Positions 50,601-58,595 of a stretch of DNA of 64,000 bases are shown piece after piece; positions within the stretch are counted from its first letter, which is position 1; each line of letters starts with the position of its first letter. This DNA comes from Bin87 sp965204685 (GTDB taxonomy: Bacteria > Chloroflexota > Dehalococcoidia > Lucifugimonadales > UBA3495). A program made the translations under genes and the position numbers. The notes below the pieces were generated by a model. It did not search any database, was not told the origin of the DNA, and saw nothing but the letters and a program-made list of their open reading frames with translations. The stretch is from assembly GCA_965204685.1 (NCBI GenBank), contig OZ242004.1, forward strand, positions 3,596,001-3,660,000, written 5' to 3'.

Positions 50601-50858
50601 TTAGAACGTCCGATGGCAGTCCCTACAACGATAGGGCTTGTGGTGTGGGTCTTGTCGCAGCCGGATAGACGAACTCCCACAACGAGGACAACGGTTGGGC
50701 AGCGAACTTTTCCTGAGGTCCCGGTGGCGCTCTTTCATTTTCTGCCACGTTTGCAACGCCCGACGGTCGCTGTCAAAGGCGATATCTCCGCTCTTGATCC
50801 TGGCCGGGTCGCGGAACCTCACGTCCAGACACTCCCGGCGCTGGTTTGTCGAGGACAT
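50601..50858 (-). CDS. Small zinc-ribbon protein sharing a Nudix-linker segment
   Basis: An 85-residue protein. Residues 7-40 (RRECLDVRFRDPARI, DSDRRALQTW) clearly match the linker between the two Nudix domains of the neighbouring gene (RKECLDVRWRRPERI, GGDRKALRLW). Residues 57-85 form a zinc ribbon, CPRCGSSSIRLRQ then YRCRDCHRTF. It starts 23 bp after the Nudix gene. It looks like a fragment or offshoot of the tandem-Nudix protein with a transposase-like zinc ribbon attached. Function unknown. Confidence 0.55.
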   Translation of the reverse strand: MSSTNQRRECLDVRFRDPARIKSGDIAFDSDRRALQTWQKMKERHRDLRKSSLPNRCPRCGSSSIRLRQDPHHKPYRCRDCHRTF

Positions 50859-51189
50859 TAGAGCATCACCATTTCAACATTTCAACTCGCTTCATAGCGA
50901 TTGATGATGCTGGTTACGTGGGGATACAGTGGCAGTCGCTCCCGCCCGTCCCACCAACGGAAGGATTCCAGTTCGCTGTCGTTTATCCTGGGTTCGCCTC
51001 CGGCGAAGACCAGCACGACCTTGTGGTCGTTGAAACTTCCCTCGTTTGTGTAGTCAAACAGACGCTCAGCCTTGTAAGCCTTCATGCCTAATTCTTTGGC
51101 AAGTTCCCGGCACGCTGCCATCAGCGCCGCCTCGCCTTGTTCCATCCCGCCGCATGGCAGAGAGTATTTGTCGTGTCCTTGGTCTCGGA

Positions 51190-51197
51190 CAAGCAGA
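51190..51197. repeat. Target-site duplication, left
   Basis: CAAGCAGA, identical to 52083-52090, directly bordering the element. Confidence 0.85.
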
Positions 51198-51267
51198 GGT
51201 TCCGTTTGAAATCAGATGATGGGATGCCTGGCGCCCCGCTGAGGTCATACAATTCCAAACGGAACCC
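51198..51267 (+). repeat. Left terminal inverted repeat
   Basis: 70 bp from GGTTCCGTTTGAAATCAGAT to TTCCAAACGGAACCC. It differs from the right copy at seven positions. Confidence 0.85.
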
Positions 51268-51350
51268 TGCGAATACGGCGGCGAGTGGTACGTACACGAA
51301 ATCTTCTTCGACAGCTTCAACTGACGCCGCTGGCGAGGGCAACATCAACC

Positions 51351-51374
51351 GGGGCAGCGGTTAACCGCTGCCCC
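51351..51374. promoter_or_regulatory. Perfect 24-bp palindrome before the cargo gene
   Basis: GGGGCAGCGGTT-AACCGCTGCCCC, 35 bp upstream of the cargo ATG and inside the element. No T-run follows on either strand, so an operator or a structural (hairpin) role is more likely than a terminator. Confidence 0.5.
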
Positions 51375-51409
51375 AAATTGACATTACGGCGATGATTACG
51401 GGGTGAATT

Positions 51410-51931
51410 ATGGAAATGTGGCTGTTCATGGTTGGAATGGCGGTTTGGTGGGTAGGCTGCTTGATCGCCTGTGCCATAGTGGTTACGTCCCCGGTCGGAG
51501 CATTGACGTGCTGGCATTGGGCGCGCAAACACAACCTGGACGTTGCCGCCTGTACTCGGCGCGGCGCGTTCTATTGGATGGCAGGCTTCGTGCCCTGGCT
51601 TTATTTCATAGCCCAGCTCAATCATTGGCCTATACCGAACCGAATCATGGTCGCCGTTTACCTGGCGCTGTTTATCGCATGGCTTTGGGCACCCGTATAT
51701 GTTGGATTCTTCTGGACGATCAGCATCGATACGGAAGTCGGCGATTGGCTGGCTTTGCATCCAACCGTCAGCATGATAGTGCTGGTCGTATCCCTGATCT
51801 GTCTGGCATTCGTGAAAACGTTGCTAGTGACACCGCAGCGCCTTCACTATTGCAGGGTCGTCCCGTCGCTGCTGGGGACCCTGTCGATGCTGGGCTGGCT
51901 GCCCTACCCAATCTACTTCTGGATGCAGTGA
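51410..51931 (+). CDS. Cargo membrane protein of the transposon-like element
   Basis: A 173-residue protein with about five hydrophobic segments (VGMAVWWVGCLIACAIVV, AFYWMAGFVPWLYFIAQL, VAVYLALFIAWLWAPVYV, TVSMIVLVVSLICLAFV, LLGTLSMLGWLPYPIYF). It has a short cytoplasmic loop with CWHWARKHNLDVAACTRRG and is rich in Trp. I do not recognise the family. GGGGTG lies a few bases before the ATG. It is the only cargo of the element and may protect, sense or simply hitchhike; no function is claimed. Confidence 0.65.
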   Translation: MEMWLFMVGMAVWWVGCLIACAIVVTSPVGALTCWHWARKHNLDVAACTRRGAFYWMAGFVPWLYFIAQLNHWPIPNRIMVAVYLALFIAWLWAPVYVGFFWTISIDTEVGDWLALHPTVSMIVLVVSLICLAFVKTLLVTPQRLHYCRVVPSLLGTLSMLGWLPYPIYFWMQ

Positions 51932-52012
51932 GCGCTATCCTTGCGTCGTATTGAGGGAGAATTCTTAGAGGCACGGCCACAACCGCCACCTTACTAACAA
52001 AATTGCCATGAG

Positions 52013-52082
52013 GGGTTCCTCTTGGAATTGTATGACCTCAGCGGAACGCCAAGGATCCCATCATCTAATTTCAAACGGAACC
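52013..52082 (-). repeat. Right terminal inverted repeat
   Basis: On the minus strand, GGTTCCGTTTGAAATTAGAT to TTCCAAGAGGAACCC, 70 bp. Confidence 0.85.
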
Positions 52083-52090
52083 CAAGCAGA
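52083..52090. repeat. Target-site duplication, right
   Basis: CAAGCAGA, identical to 51190-51197. Confidence 0.85.
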
Positions 52091-52613
52091 TACTTATCGT
52101 CGCGGACTACCAACGCCGTGGCCCGTTGTCGTTTCCGCTCCCTTGACGGTCCGGAGCGGCTACGTCGCTCTTGGGAAGAATAGTCCCTTTCCGGTTTGGC
52201 CTTCCCGCTCTTGATATCGGCCCACAGGCGCAACGCCTTCCGATCGCCGCCGAAGGCCAGGTCCTCGGGTCGTATCCTTTCGGGCCGGCGCCACCGGACG
52301 TCCAAGCATTCCTTGCGCTGGAAACGCAGCCGGCCGCCAACCCGCTGGCCGACAAACACCTTGACGGGACGGGTGTTGCCAGTGAACAGCCGATGGGTGA
52401 TCTTCACGATAATGCCGGTCTCTTCCCTGGTCTCCCGGTAGGCCGCGTGGCGACTGCTTTCGCCACGGTCAACCAACCCACCCGGCAACGACCATTTACC
52501 CTTCTCCTTGCCGTAAGCGCGCTGTACGAAGAGTACTTCGCCTTGTTCATTTTCCACGAGACAAAATGCCACGTCCCTCATATCGTGCGACTCCCTTGTC
52601 CGGCGCAATCATC

Positions 52614-52648
52614 TTTGGCATGGATAGACAGGATCGACGGGTGATTTT
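52614..52648 (+). repeat. Type A interspersed repeat, copy 11
   Basis: TTTGGCATGGATAGACAGGA then TCGACGGGTGATTTT, 33 bp upstream of the Nudix gene start. Confidence 0.8.
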
Positions 52649-52681
52649 GCCGGAGACTGAAGGGGTTCGGGCACCGGTTGC

Positions 52682-54319
52682 TTATAGATTCAGGATCTCG
52701 CCGTCGGGGGAGAGGTCCATGTCCACGGCGCGGGGGCGGGTGGGGAGGCCGGGCAGGGTCTCGATGCGGCCGGCCAGGGTGTAGAGGAAGCCGGCGCCGA
52801 CGGAGGCGCGGATGTCGGAGACGGGGAAGACGTAACCCGATGGGCTGCCTTTGAGCGTGGGGTCGTGGGAGATGGAGAGGTGGGTTTTCGCCATGCAGAT
52901 GGGCAGCTTGTCCCATCCCTGGGAGGCAAAGAAACGGGCGCGACGGCGGGCGTCGGGCGTCCAGGTGACGCTGTCGGCTCCGTAAACCCGCCGGGCCAGT
53001 GCCAGCACCTTGTCCTCGATGGATGCGTCGAGGTCGTAGGCGTAGTCGATGCGGTCGGGGGCTGCCGCTGGGTCGTAGGCGGCGCGGGCGACGGCTTCGG
53101 CCAGGGCCATTCCGCCCTCGCCGCCATCCGTGAACCCGGAGTACTCGGCGGTGGCGTAGGCGCCGGCCTGCTCGGCGATTTCGGCGGCGGCCTGCAACTC
53201 CGCGGCGCTGTCGCCCTCGAAGCGGTTCAGGGCGACCACCACGGGCAGGCCGAAGCTGCGCACGATGTTGATGTGATGCACCATGTTGGCGGCGCCGACC
53301 TTCATGGCTTCGAGATCAGGCTGGGACAGGTTGCGACGCAGCGCGCCGCCGTGCCACCGCATGGCGCGCACCGAGGACACCAGGACGGCGGCGGCAATGG
53401 GCAGGCCGCGGTCGCGGGTCTTGATGTGCATGAACTTCTCGAAGCCCAGGTCGGAGGCAAAACCGGCCTCGGTGATGATGATGTCGGCGTACCCGAGGGC
53501 CAGGCGGTCGGCGATGATGGAACTGCACCCGTGGGCGATGTTGCCGAAGGGCCCGGAATGGACGATGGCGGGTTGTCCCTCCATAGTCTGGACCAGGTTG
53601 GGCATGACGGTGTGACGCATGACGGCCAGGAGCGGACCAGTCAGGCCCAGATCCTCGACGGAGACCGGATCGCCGCTGCGGTTGGTTCCCACCACCATCC
53701 GGGACAGGCGGGCGCGGAGGTCATCGAGATCGGTCGCCAGGGCGAGGATGGCCATGATCTCCGAGGCGGTGATGAAGTCGAAGCGGGTCTCGCGTAGGGG
53801 GCTGTTGGCGTTGCCGCCCAAGCCGGTGGTGATCTGTCGGAGGGCGCGGTCGGAGGCGTCGGTGACGCGGGACCAGGTAACGCCCTCGGGCGCCATGTCG
53901 CACGCCTGGTTGCGGTAGACGGCGTTTTCTACAAGAGCGGCGAGGAGGTTGTGGGTGGAGCCGACGGCGTGAGCGTCGCCGGTGAAGTGGATGTTGATCT
54001 CGTCCTCGGGAACGACACGGGCCTTGCCGCCGCCGGTTCCGCCGCCCTTGATGCCGAAGATGGGGCCCAGGGCCGGCTCGCGGAGGTTGACCACGGCCTT
54101 GTGTCCCAGCCGGCCCAGCCCGTCGGTCAGGCCGATGGAGGTGGTGGTCTTACCTTCGCCGGCCGGGGTAGGCGTGATGCCGGTTACGACCACCAGCTTG
54201 CCGCGTTGACCACTTTCTCGGATGGCATCGAGGCTCACCTTGGCCTTGGTATTGCCGAAGGGGATGAGGTGCTGCTGGTCCAGGCCCAGGCGTTCTGCTA
54301 CCAGGTTGATGGGGTCCAT
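52682..54319 (-). CDS. fhs: Formate--tetrahydrofolate ligase
   Basis: An ATP-dependent ligase making 10-formyl-THF from formate and THF, for one-carbon metabolism or the Wood-Ljungdahl methyl branch. The 545-residue length is typical. Motifs are the P-loop VTGITPTPAGEGKTTTSIGL, FGIKGGGTGGGKARVVP, EINIHFTGDAHAV, NANSPLRETRFDF, GCSSIIADRLAL, EAGFASDLGFEKFMHIKTRD and LPICMAKTHLSIS. The ATG is at 54319. No other THF-cycle gene is adjacent. Confidence 0.97.
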   Translation of the reverse strand: MDPINLVAERLGLDQQHLIPFGNTKAKVSLDAIRESGQRGKLVVVTGITPTPAGEGKTTTSIGLTDGLGRLGHKAVVNLREPALGPIFGIKGGGTGGGKARVVPEDEINIHFTGDAHAVGSTHNLLAALVENAVYRNQACDMAPEGVTWSRVTDASDRALRQITTGLGGNANSPLRETRFDFITASEIMAILALATDLDDLRARLSRMVVGTNRSGDPVSVEDLGLTGPLLAVMRHTVMPNLVQTMEGQPAIVHSGPFGNIAHGCSSIIADRLALGYADIIITEAGFASDLGFEKFMHIKTRDRGLPIAAAVLVSSVRAMRWHGGALRRNLSQPDLEAMKVGAANMVHHINIVRSFGLPVVVALNRFEGDSAAELQAAAEIAEQAGAYATAEYSGFTDGGEGGMALAEAVARAAYDPAAAPDRIDYAYDLDASIEDKVLALARRVYGADSVTWTPDARRRARFFASQGWDKLPICMAKTHLSISHDPTLKGSPSGYVFPVSDIRASVGAGFLYTLAGRIETLPGLPTRPRAVDMDLSPDGEILNL

Positions 54320-54369
54320 TCTGATGTGCTCCGGTAATTTGGCCGGCTTGTGCCGGCGTTTACTGACGA

Positions 54370-54774
54370 CTAGGTTTCAGGCTCTGGTCCAAGTACGAGG
54401 TCGCGCACGGTGACCAAACCGACGGCGTTGCGGTCGGCGTCGGCGACAACGGCGTGCGAAGCGTTGAACCGCATCAGCAGCCGGACGGCGTACCTTGTGA
54501 GCATATCCGGATGCAGCGACAACGCGGGTTTGGTCATGATCTCGTACACGTGAACCCGATCGGGCGAGCGGCCAGGAGCCATCACTTCACGGGCGATGTC
54601 GGAGATCAGCACCAGACCGGTCTCATCGGTGGCGTCGCGGCGATTGACGAGCAGGGCGTTGACGCCGTGCTGCCGCATCAACGCAATGGCCTCGGCCACG
54701 GCAGCCAGCCCGTCGATGCTGTGGATCCGGGTGGCCATCACGTCGCCGACCCTGACCGGCCTTGGAGTGCTCAC
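54370..54774 (-). CDS. CBS-domain-pair protein
   Basis: A 134-residue protein made of two CBS motifs: VGDVMATRIHSIDGLAAVAE, ALMRQHGVNALLVNRRD and LVLISDIAREVM in the first, and VYEIMTKPALSLHPDML, FNASHAVVADADRNAVGLVT in the second. CBS pairs bind adenine nucleotides or SAM. GTG start at 54774 overlaps the stop of the PII-like gene (GTGA). Probably senses energy state for the adjoining DUF1538 transporter, which is inference from the operon. Confidence 0.9.
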   Translation of the reverse strand: MSTPRPVRVGDVMATRIHSIDGLAAVAEAIALMRQHGVNALLVNRRDATDETGLVLISDIAREVMAPGRSPDRVHVYEIMTKPALSLHPDMLTRYAVRLLMRFNASHAVVADADRNAVGLVTVRDLVLGPEPET

Positions 54775-55121
54775 AGGTCGGTTTCCAGCTCTTCGCGTAT
54801 GGCGGGCAACTGGCTGACCAGCCCGACGGTGTCCTCGATGTCCAACTGGAACGCGATGCCGGCGCCGTGGCGGGTATCGAACCGTCCCGCATCGCGGATA
54901 CGCTCCAGGATGTCGCGGGCGCGGGTTTCCACTACCAGGAACATGGCGAGATCACGCCGGGACTCCAGGCCGAGTCCGAAGAAGGTCTTCTCCCGATGCA
55001 GTCCCTCGCCGCGCGCGCTGGTGATAACGGTCGCGCCGGTGGCGCCGCCGGCGCGGGCAGCGTCGACCACCAGGTCAGTGGTGTCGTTGTTAACCAGAGC
55101 GACGATCAGCTTCATTCTCAT
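54771..55121 (-). CDS. PII-like regulatory protein
   Basis: A 116-residue PII/GlnB-like ferredoxin-fold protein: MRMKLIVALVNNDTTDLVVD, GATGATVITSARGEG, LESRRDLAMFLVVETR and HGAGIAFQLDIEDTVGL. It lacks the T-loop Tyr of canonical GlnB. AAGGAG lies seven bases before the ATG at 55121. It overlaps the 3' end of DUF1538-A and the CBS gene, so all are translated together. Such PII-like proteins commonly bind nucleotides and gate neighbouring transporters. Confidence 0.82.
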   Translation of the reverse strand: MRMKLIVALVNNDTTDLVVDAARAGGATGATVITSARGEGLHREKTFFGLGLESRRDLAMFLVVETRARDILERIRDAGRFDTRHGAGIAFQLDIEDTVGLVSQLPAIREELETDL

Positions 55122-55911
55122 GACCGGACTCCTTGGCATCCACAGCACCGCCGCGACGACTCCACCATGAAGCTACCATAGCATATCCCAGCACGGTCAT
55201 TATAGGAAAAACACTGGCGAACGCAATCAGGCCGAAACCGTCGATGAGTGGACTGCGGCCCGGGATGCTGGCGGCCAGGCCGAGTCCGAGGGCGGCGACC
55301 ACGGGAACCGTGACGGTTGACGTGGTGACGCCTCCGCTGTCGTAGGCCAGGGGGATTATGGTTCGACCGGCGCGGAATGTCTGGACGATGACGACGACGT
55401 AGGCGGCGATGATATACCAGGGGAGAGGCGTGCCGGTGACGATGCGGAAGCAGCCGAGGGCCACGCCGATTGCGACACCTACGGCCACGGCAATCCGCAG
55501 GCCCCAGGCGCGAACCGTGCCTCCGGAAACCTCCTGAGCCTTGATGGCCACGGCGATGAGCGAGGGTTCGGCCACCGTCGTAGCAAAGCCGATGGCCCCG
55601 CCGAAGGCGTACACCAACAGATAATCGCGCCAGTCCACCGCACCGGCCACACCGGACGCGCCGATGGTCTCCGGGTCCGTGAGTTGCCGCGCCATGGTCT
55701 CGCCGATGGGGAATAGCGCCTGCTCCAGTCCCACCAGAAAGAGGGCCAGCCCCAGCAGAACGTACACCAGACCGACGGCCATGCGGCGGAGATTGGGCAG
55801 GCGACGGCGCAGTACGACGACCTGAAACAGGACCAGGACGACCACGATGGGGGCCACGTCGAATACGGTTGAGCGAACCGTGGCGACCAGGACACCCAGT
55901 AATTCGGTCAT
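55090..55911 (-). CDS. DUF1538 family membrane protein, half A
   Basis: A 273-residue, roughly seven-TM protein: APIVVVLVLFQVVVLRRRLP, DYLLVYAFGGAIGFATTVAEPSLIAVAI (partly quoted), IPLAYDSGGVTTSTVTVPVV and the RSPLIDGFGLIAFASVFPIM C-terminus. The pair of motifs FATTVAEP and AYDSGGVTTST is shared with half B, indicating two homologous halves. It overlaps half B by ATGA. Probably an ion transporter; the cargo is unknown. Confidence 0.88.
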   Translation of the reverse strand: MTELLGVLVATVRSTVFDVAPIVVVLVLFQVVVLRRRLPNLRRMAVGLVYVLLGLALFLVGLEQALFPIGETMARQLTDPETIGASGVAGAVDWRDYLLVYAFGGAIGFATTVAEPSLIAVAIKAQEVSGGTVRAWGLRIAVAVGVAIGVALGCFRIVTGTPLPWYIIAAYVVVIVQTFRAGRTIIPLAYDSGGVTTSTVTVPVVAALGLGLAASIPGRSPLIDGFGLIAFASVFPIMTVLGYAMVASWWSRRGGAVDAKESGHENEADRRSG

Positions 55912-56654
55912 CGGGTCACCAAGCCGTAAGCCAGAACGCAGATCATCGGAGTCAGACTGGCGAACGCGATGAGCCCGAAGCCGTCCACCATGGGGTTGCG
56001 GCCCCGGATCGAGGTGGCGAGCCCCACTCCCAAGGCGGTGACCAAGGGCACGGTAATGGTGCTGGTGGTCACGCCACCGGAATCATAAGCCACGCCGATG
56101 ATCTCACGGGGCGCGAAGACGGTGAGTGCGGTGACCAGAACGTAACCGCCGATAATCAGGTAATGGATGGGCCAGCCTTTCAGGATGCGGAGCACGCCCA
56201 GCACGATGGCGGCGCCCACCGATACCGCCACCACCAGACGCAGGGTCAAAGCGTAGGCAGAGCGGGCCCGGTCAGTTTCGGCGATGGCGCCGGCCTCAGC
56301 GGCGACCTCGGCGGCCTCACCGGCGATGGCGATCAGGGCCGGTTCGGCCACGGTGGTGGCGAAGCCGAGGCAAAAGGCGAAAGCCAGCAAGGCCGAGAGG
56401 CTGCCCCGGTTCGCAAATCCCTGGGCAAGAGCGTCGCCCAAGGGAAACAGACCGGTTTCGAGACCCCGGATGAAGAGCGTCAGTCCCAGGTACACACAAA
56501 CCAGCCCAACGACAACGTTTCCCAAATCAGGAAACGGCTGTCGCAGGACGACGATCTGGAAGAACGCGATGACGACGACGATGGGCGCCAGGTCGCGCAA
56601 CGGCCCAACCGCCCCCCACAACACCATGAGCAGGGGCCGGGCACGGTGTTTCAT
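55908..56654 (-). CDS. DUF1538 family membrane protein, half B
   Basis: A 248-residue paralogue of half A: APIVVVIAFFQIVVLRQPFP, FCLGFATTVAEPALIAIAGE, GVAYDSGGVTTSTITVPLVT and NPMVDGFGLIAFASLTPMI. DUF1538 proteins often occur as one long two-domain chain; here the halves are separate genes with a 4-bp overlap and likely form a heterodimer. The ATG at 56654 follows AGGA. Followed by half A, the PII-like gene and the CBS gene. Confidence 0.88.
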   Translation of the reverse strand: MKHRARPLLMVLWGAVGPLRDLAPIVVVIAFFQIVVLRQPFPDLGNVVVGLVCVYLGLTLFIRGLETGLFPLGDALAQGFANRGSLSALLAFAFCLGFATTVAEPALIAIAGEAAEVAAEAGAIAETDRARSAYALTLRLVVAVSVGAAIVLGVLRILKGWPIHYLIIGGYVLVTALTVFAPREIIGVAYDSGGVTTSTITVPLVTALGVGLATSIRGRNPMVDGFGLIAFASLTPMICVLAYGLVTR

Positions 56655-56727
56655 TCCAGTCCTGCGGCCCGTGAAGCGACGCTGAATCCCCAACGACGCC
56701 TTTCCGGGTGATCCCCGGCGGGGGAAC

Positions 56728-57504
56728 TCACAGCCAGGCGATTTCGTAATCGGCGGAGACGGGAGCCATAGCGTCGAGGTCCCAGTCGAACAACAGGACG
56801 GCGGATTCCTCGCCGCAGAAGGCCTGGAGCACCCGCTTGCCGTTGACCGCCACGACGCTGACCGCCTCGTTGAAATCCAGGTCGTCGGCCTCCCAGCCAG
56901 AGCGGTTGCACACCATGATGGGCAGGCCGGTGTCCAGGGTTCGCTGCTCCCACTCTCCCACCGGGCCGCAGTCTCCGGGGCCCCAGGAGGCCGGCGAGAC
57001 GAGGATTTCGGCGCCGCGGTCCTTGAGGGCGCCGGCAACGTCGTTGCGGTAGGCGTCGGCACAGATCACCACGCCGACGGCGGTGCCGTCACAGTCGATG
57101 GGGACGATGTCGTCGCCGGGCGACGACCACGCCTCCGGTCCGCGGAGGGCCTTGACCTTGCGGTGGCGTCCGATGATGGAGCCGTCGGGTCCGATGACAA
57201 ACACGGTGTTGTACATCAAACCGGCCTCGGGATCACGTTCGGGATGGGAGAGGAACACGGTCACGCCGTGTTCCCGCACCTGACCGCAGAAGGTCTGCAT
57301 CCATTCATCAGGCTGGGGCAGGATCCAGTCGGTACCGATCTGCTCGGCGAACTTGTAGCCGGTGATGAACAGTTCGGGAGTGATCACCCACTGGGCGCCC
57401 ATCTCTGCGGCACGGGCCAGGCCCTTTTCGGCCAACGCGCGATTGTGGGCGACGTCGGCCAGTTCCGGGGCCAGGTGAAGCATGGCAACGCGCAGCGGTT
57501 TCAT
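56728..57504 (-). CDS. Carbon-nitrogen hydrolase (nitrilase superfamily)
   Basis: A 258-residue nitrilase-superfamily amidohydrolase. The catalytic triad is Glu in VITPELFITGYK, Lys in IIGRHRKVKALRG and Cys in GVVICADAYRND. The C-terminal half has LVSPASWGPGDCG and PIMVCNRSG. Length is normal for free-standing amidases of the omega-amidase or carbamoylase type. The ATG is at 57504. Substrate unknown; it is 74 bp before the DUF1538 unit on the same strand. Confidence 0.92.
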   Translation of the reverse strand: MKPLRVAMLHLAPELADVAHNRALAEKGLARAAEMGAQWVITPELFITGYKFAEQIGTDWILPQPDEWMQTFCGQVREHGVTVFLSHPERDPEAGLMYNTVFVIGPDGSIIGRHRKVKALRGPEAWSSPGDDIVPIDCDGTAVGVVICADAYRNDVAGALKDRGAEILVSPASWGPGDCGPVGEWEQRTLDTGLPIMVCNRSGWEADDLDFNEAVSVVAVNGKRVLQAFCGEESAVLLFDWDLDAMAPVSADYEIAWL

Positions 57505-57566
57505 CGGTCACTCCTCCATGCTCGGTTTGTCGGGGCCGGGCACGTCCGGCGGCGAGCTCGCTCCGG

Positions 57567-58271
57567 CTACTGCTGAAACAGGATGCGGCCGCAGGTGCTA
57601 CACGGCACCTGCTTCGATTTGTCACGCAACTGGCGAATGACGTTGCTGGTGAGGGTCATGCGGCAGGCCAGGCAGACGCGGCCGTTGTCAACCAGCGCGA
57701 CGGCGGTACCGGCCTTGTTGCGGCGCAGGCGCTCGTAGCGCTGGAGGTCGGCCTGGGGAAGGGTAACGGCCATATCCTGCCGCTCGACCGTCGCGGTTGC
57801 GCGGTCGCTCTGCAACTCGGTCAGCCGATTGCTGAGGGTCTCGGTGAGATTCTGCCACTCGACCGCGGCGGCCTCCATCTGGTCGCGGGCGGCGACGGCG
57901 GCCTCCTGGTGGGTGCGCTGCTCCTCTTCCAATTCCAGCAGCAACTCGTCCAGCTGGTCGATCTGGTATTTCGACGAGTCGACCTCCCGCTGGATGGCGG
58001 ACAGGTCACGGCGAGAAGCGTTGCCGCCGTAAAGACGGGATTCCAGCCCGGTCAACCGTTCGCGTATCCGCTCCATCTCCTCGCGCCGGGACTGCATATT
58101 TGCGCCAACGGCGACGGCGCGGGCGGAATGGTGTTCGGCTTCGCTGGTCAGGTCGGGGCGGTTGACGCCGGCGGCCAATCGTTTTTCGATGCGGTTGCGC
58201 TCGGCGTCGATACCGTCGATACGATGGTCCAATTCCTGCAGCTGATATAACTGCTGCGGCGTAGTAGTCAT
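57567..58271 (-). CDS. Coiled-coil protein with C4-type zinc ribbon (CT398/DUF164 family)
   Basis: A 234-residue protein. Residues 1-180 are two long antiparallel coiled-coil helices (YQLQELDHRIDGIDAERNRI, SSKYQIDQLDELLLELEEEQ). The C-terminus holds a zinc ribbon CLACRMTLTSNVI then VPCSTCGRILFQQ, which supplies two CxxC pairs. This matches the CT398-like/DUF164 family, whose members have been linked to flagellar or RNase-related roles elsewhere. Function here is unknown. The nitrilase gene follows. Confidence 0.9.
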   Translation of the reverse strand: MTTTPQQLYQLQELDHRIDGIDAERNRIEKRLAAGVNRPDLTSEAEHHSARAVAVGANMQSRREEMERIRERLTGLESRLYGGNASRRDLSAIQREVDSSKYQIDQLDELLLELEEEQRTHQEAAVAARDQMEAAAVEWQNLTETLSNRLTELQSDRATATVERQDMAVTLPQADLQRYERLRRNKAGTAVALVDNGRVCLACRMTLTSNVIRQLRDKSKQVPCSTCGRILFQQ

Positions 58272-58595
58272 GGTGTGGCCACGAGCTCCATAAATGCGGA
58301 TATCACCGCCAGTCTAGCAGGGTTGGGGGGCGAATTGTAGTAACGGTCAAGGCACAACTGACTACGTTTGAGACGGCAGAATCGTGGAAAAGCACGGCGG
58401 GAAGGGAGCGCCAACAGGGCTTTTCCGGCGAAAACAGCCGGGGTCGGCTACTGCTCGCGGCGGTCGTTCGTATCCGTTCGACGACCAACCCGAGAAGGCC
58501 CGAGCAGATATGGACAGCAGCGAGGAGTTGCGCCTGCGGGCGTGGCAGTAACGGGGAATACCTAATAGTACAATGGGAACGCAAGGAGGCGTGTT
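58272..58595. other. Intergenic spacer without recognised genes
   Basis: About 320 bp between divergent genes. Only the relB leader is recognised: AAGGAGG at 58583-58589 and a possible TACAAT about 20 bp further upstream. Short open frames here lack ribosome-binding sites and look non-coding. Confidence 0.5.

Larger units (their letters stand above)
51198..52082. mobile_element. 885-bp transposon-like element with 70-bp terminal inverted repeats and membrane-protein cargo
   Basis: The ends are GGTTCCGTTTGAAAT... and its inverse. Terminal inverted repeats are 70 bp, 63/70 identical by eye, and an 8-bp target duplication CAAGCAGA flanks the element. It interrupts a Nudix gene whose frame is restored on in-silico excision. 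The only sizeable ORF encodes a membrane protein (51410-51931); no transposase is present, so it would need to be mobilised in trans. Each 70-bp end is itself bounded by GGTTCCGTTTG and CAAACGGAACC-like inverted sequences. Confidence 0.85.
50882..52581 (-). pseudogene. Tandem-Nudix hydrolase gene interrupted by a transposon-like element
   Basis: The 5' part (52581 down to 52091) encodes Nudix domain 1: MRDVAFCLVENEQGEVLFVQ and the box GLVDRGESSRHAAYRETREE, followed by TG. A linker and RATALVVRDDKYLL follow. The element 51198-52082 intervenes. The 3' part resumes VRDQGHDKYSLPCGG, then box GGMEQGEAALMAACRELAKE, ending at 50882. Removing the element plus one 8-bp duplication leaves exactly 807 bp, an open frame of 268 residues. 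In box 2 one conserved Glu is Lys. AAGGGAG precedes the ATG. Confidence 0.82.

Noticed and set aside
51351..51374. The 24-bp palindrome as a rho-independent terminator
   Set aside because: No T-run follows on either strand; listed instead as a possible operator.
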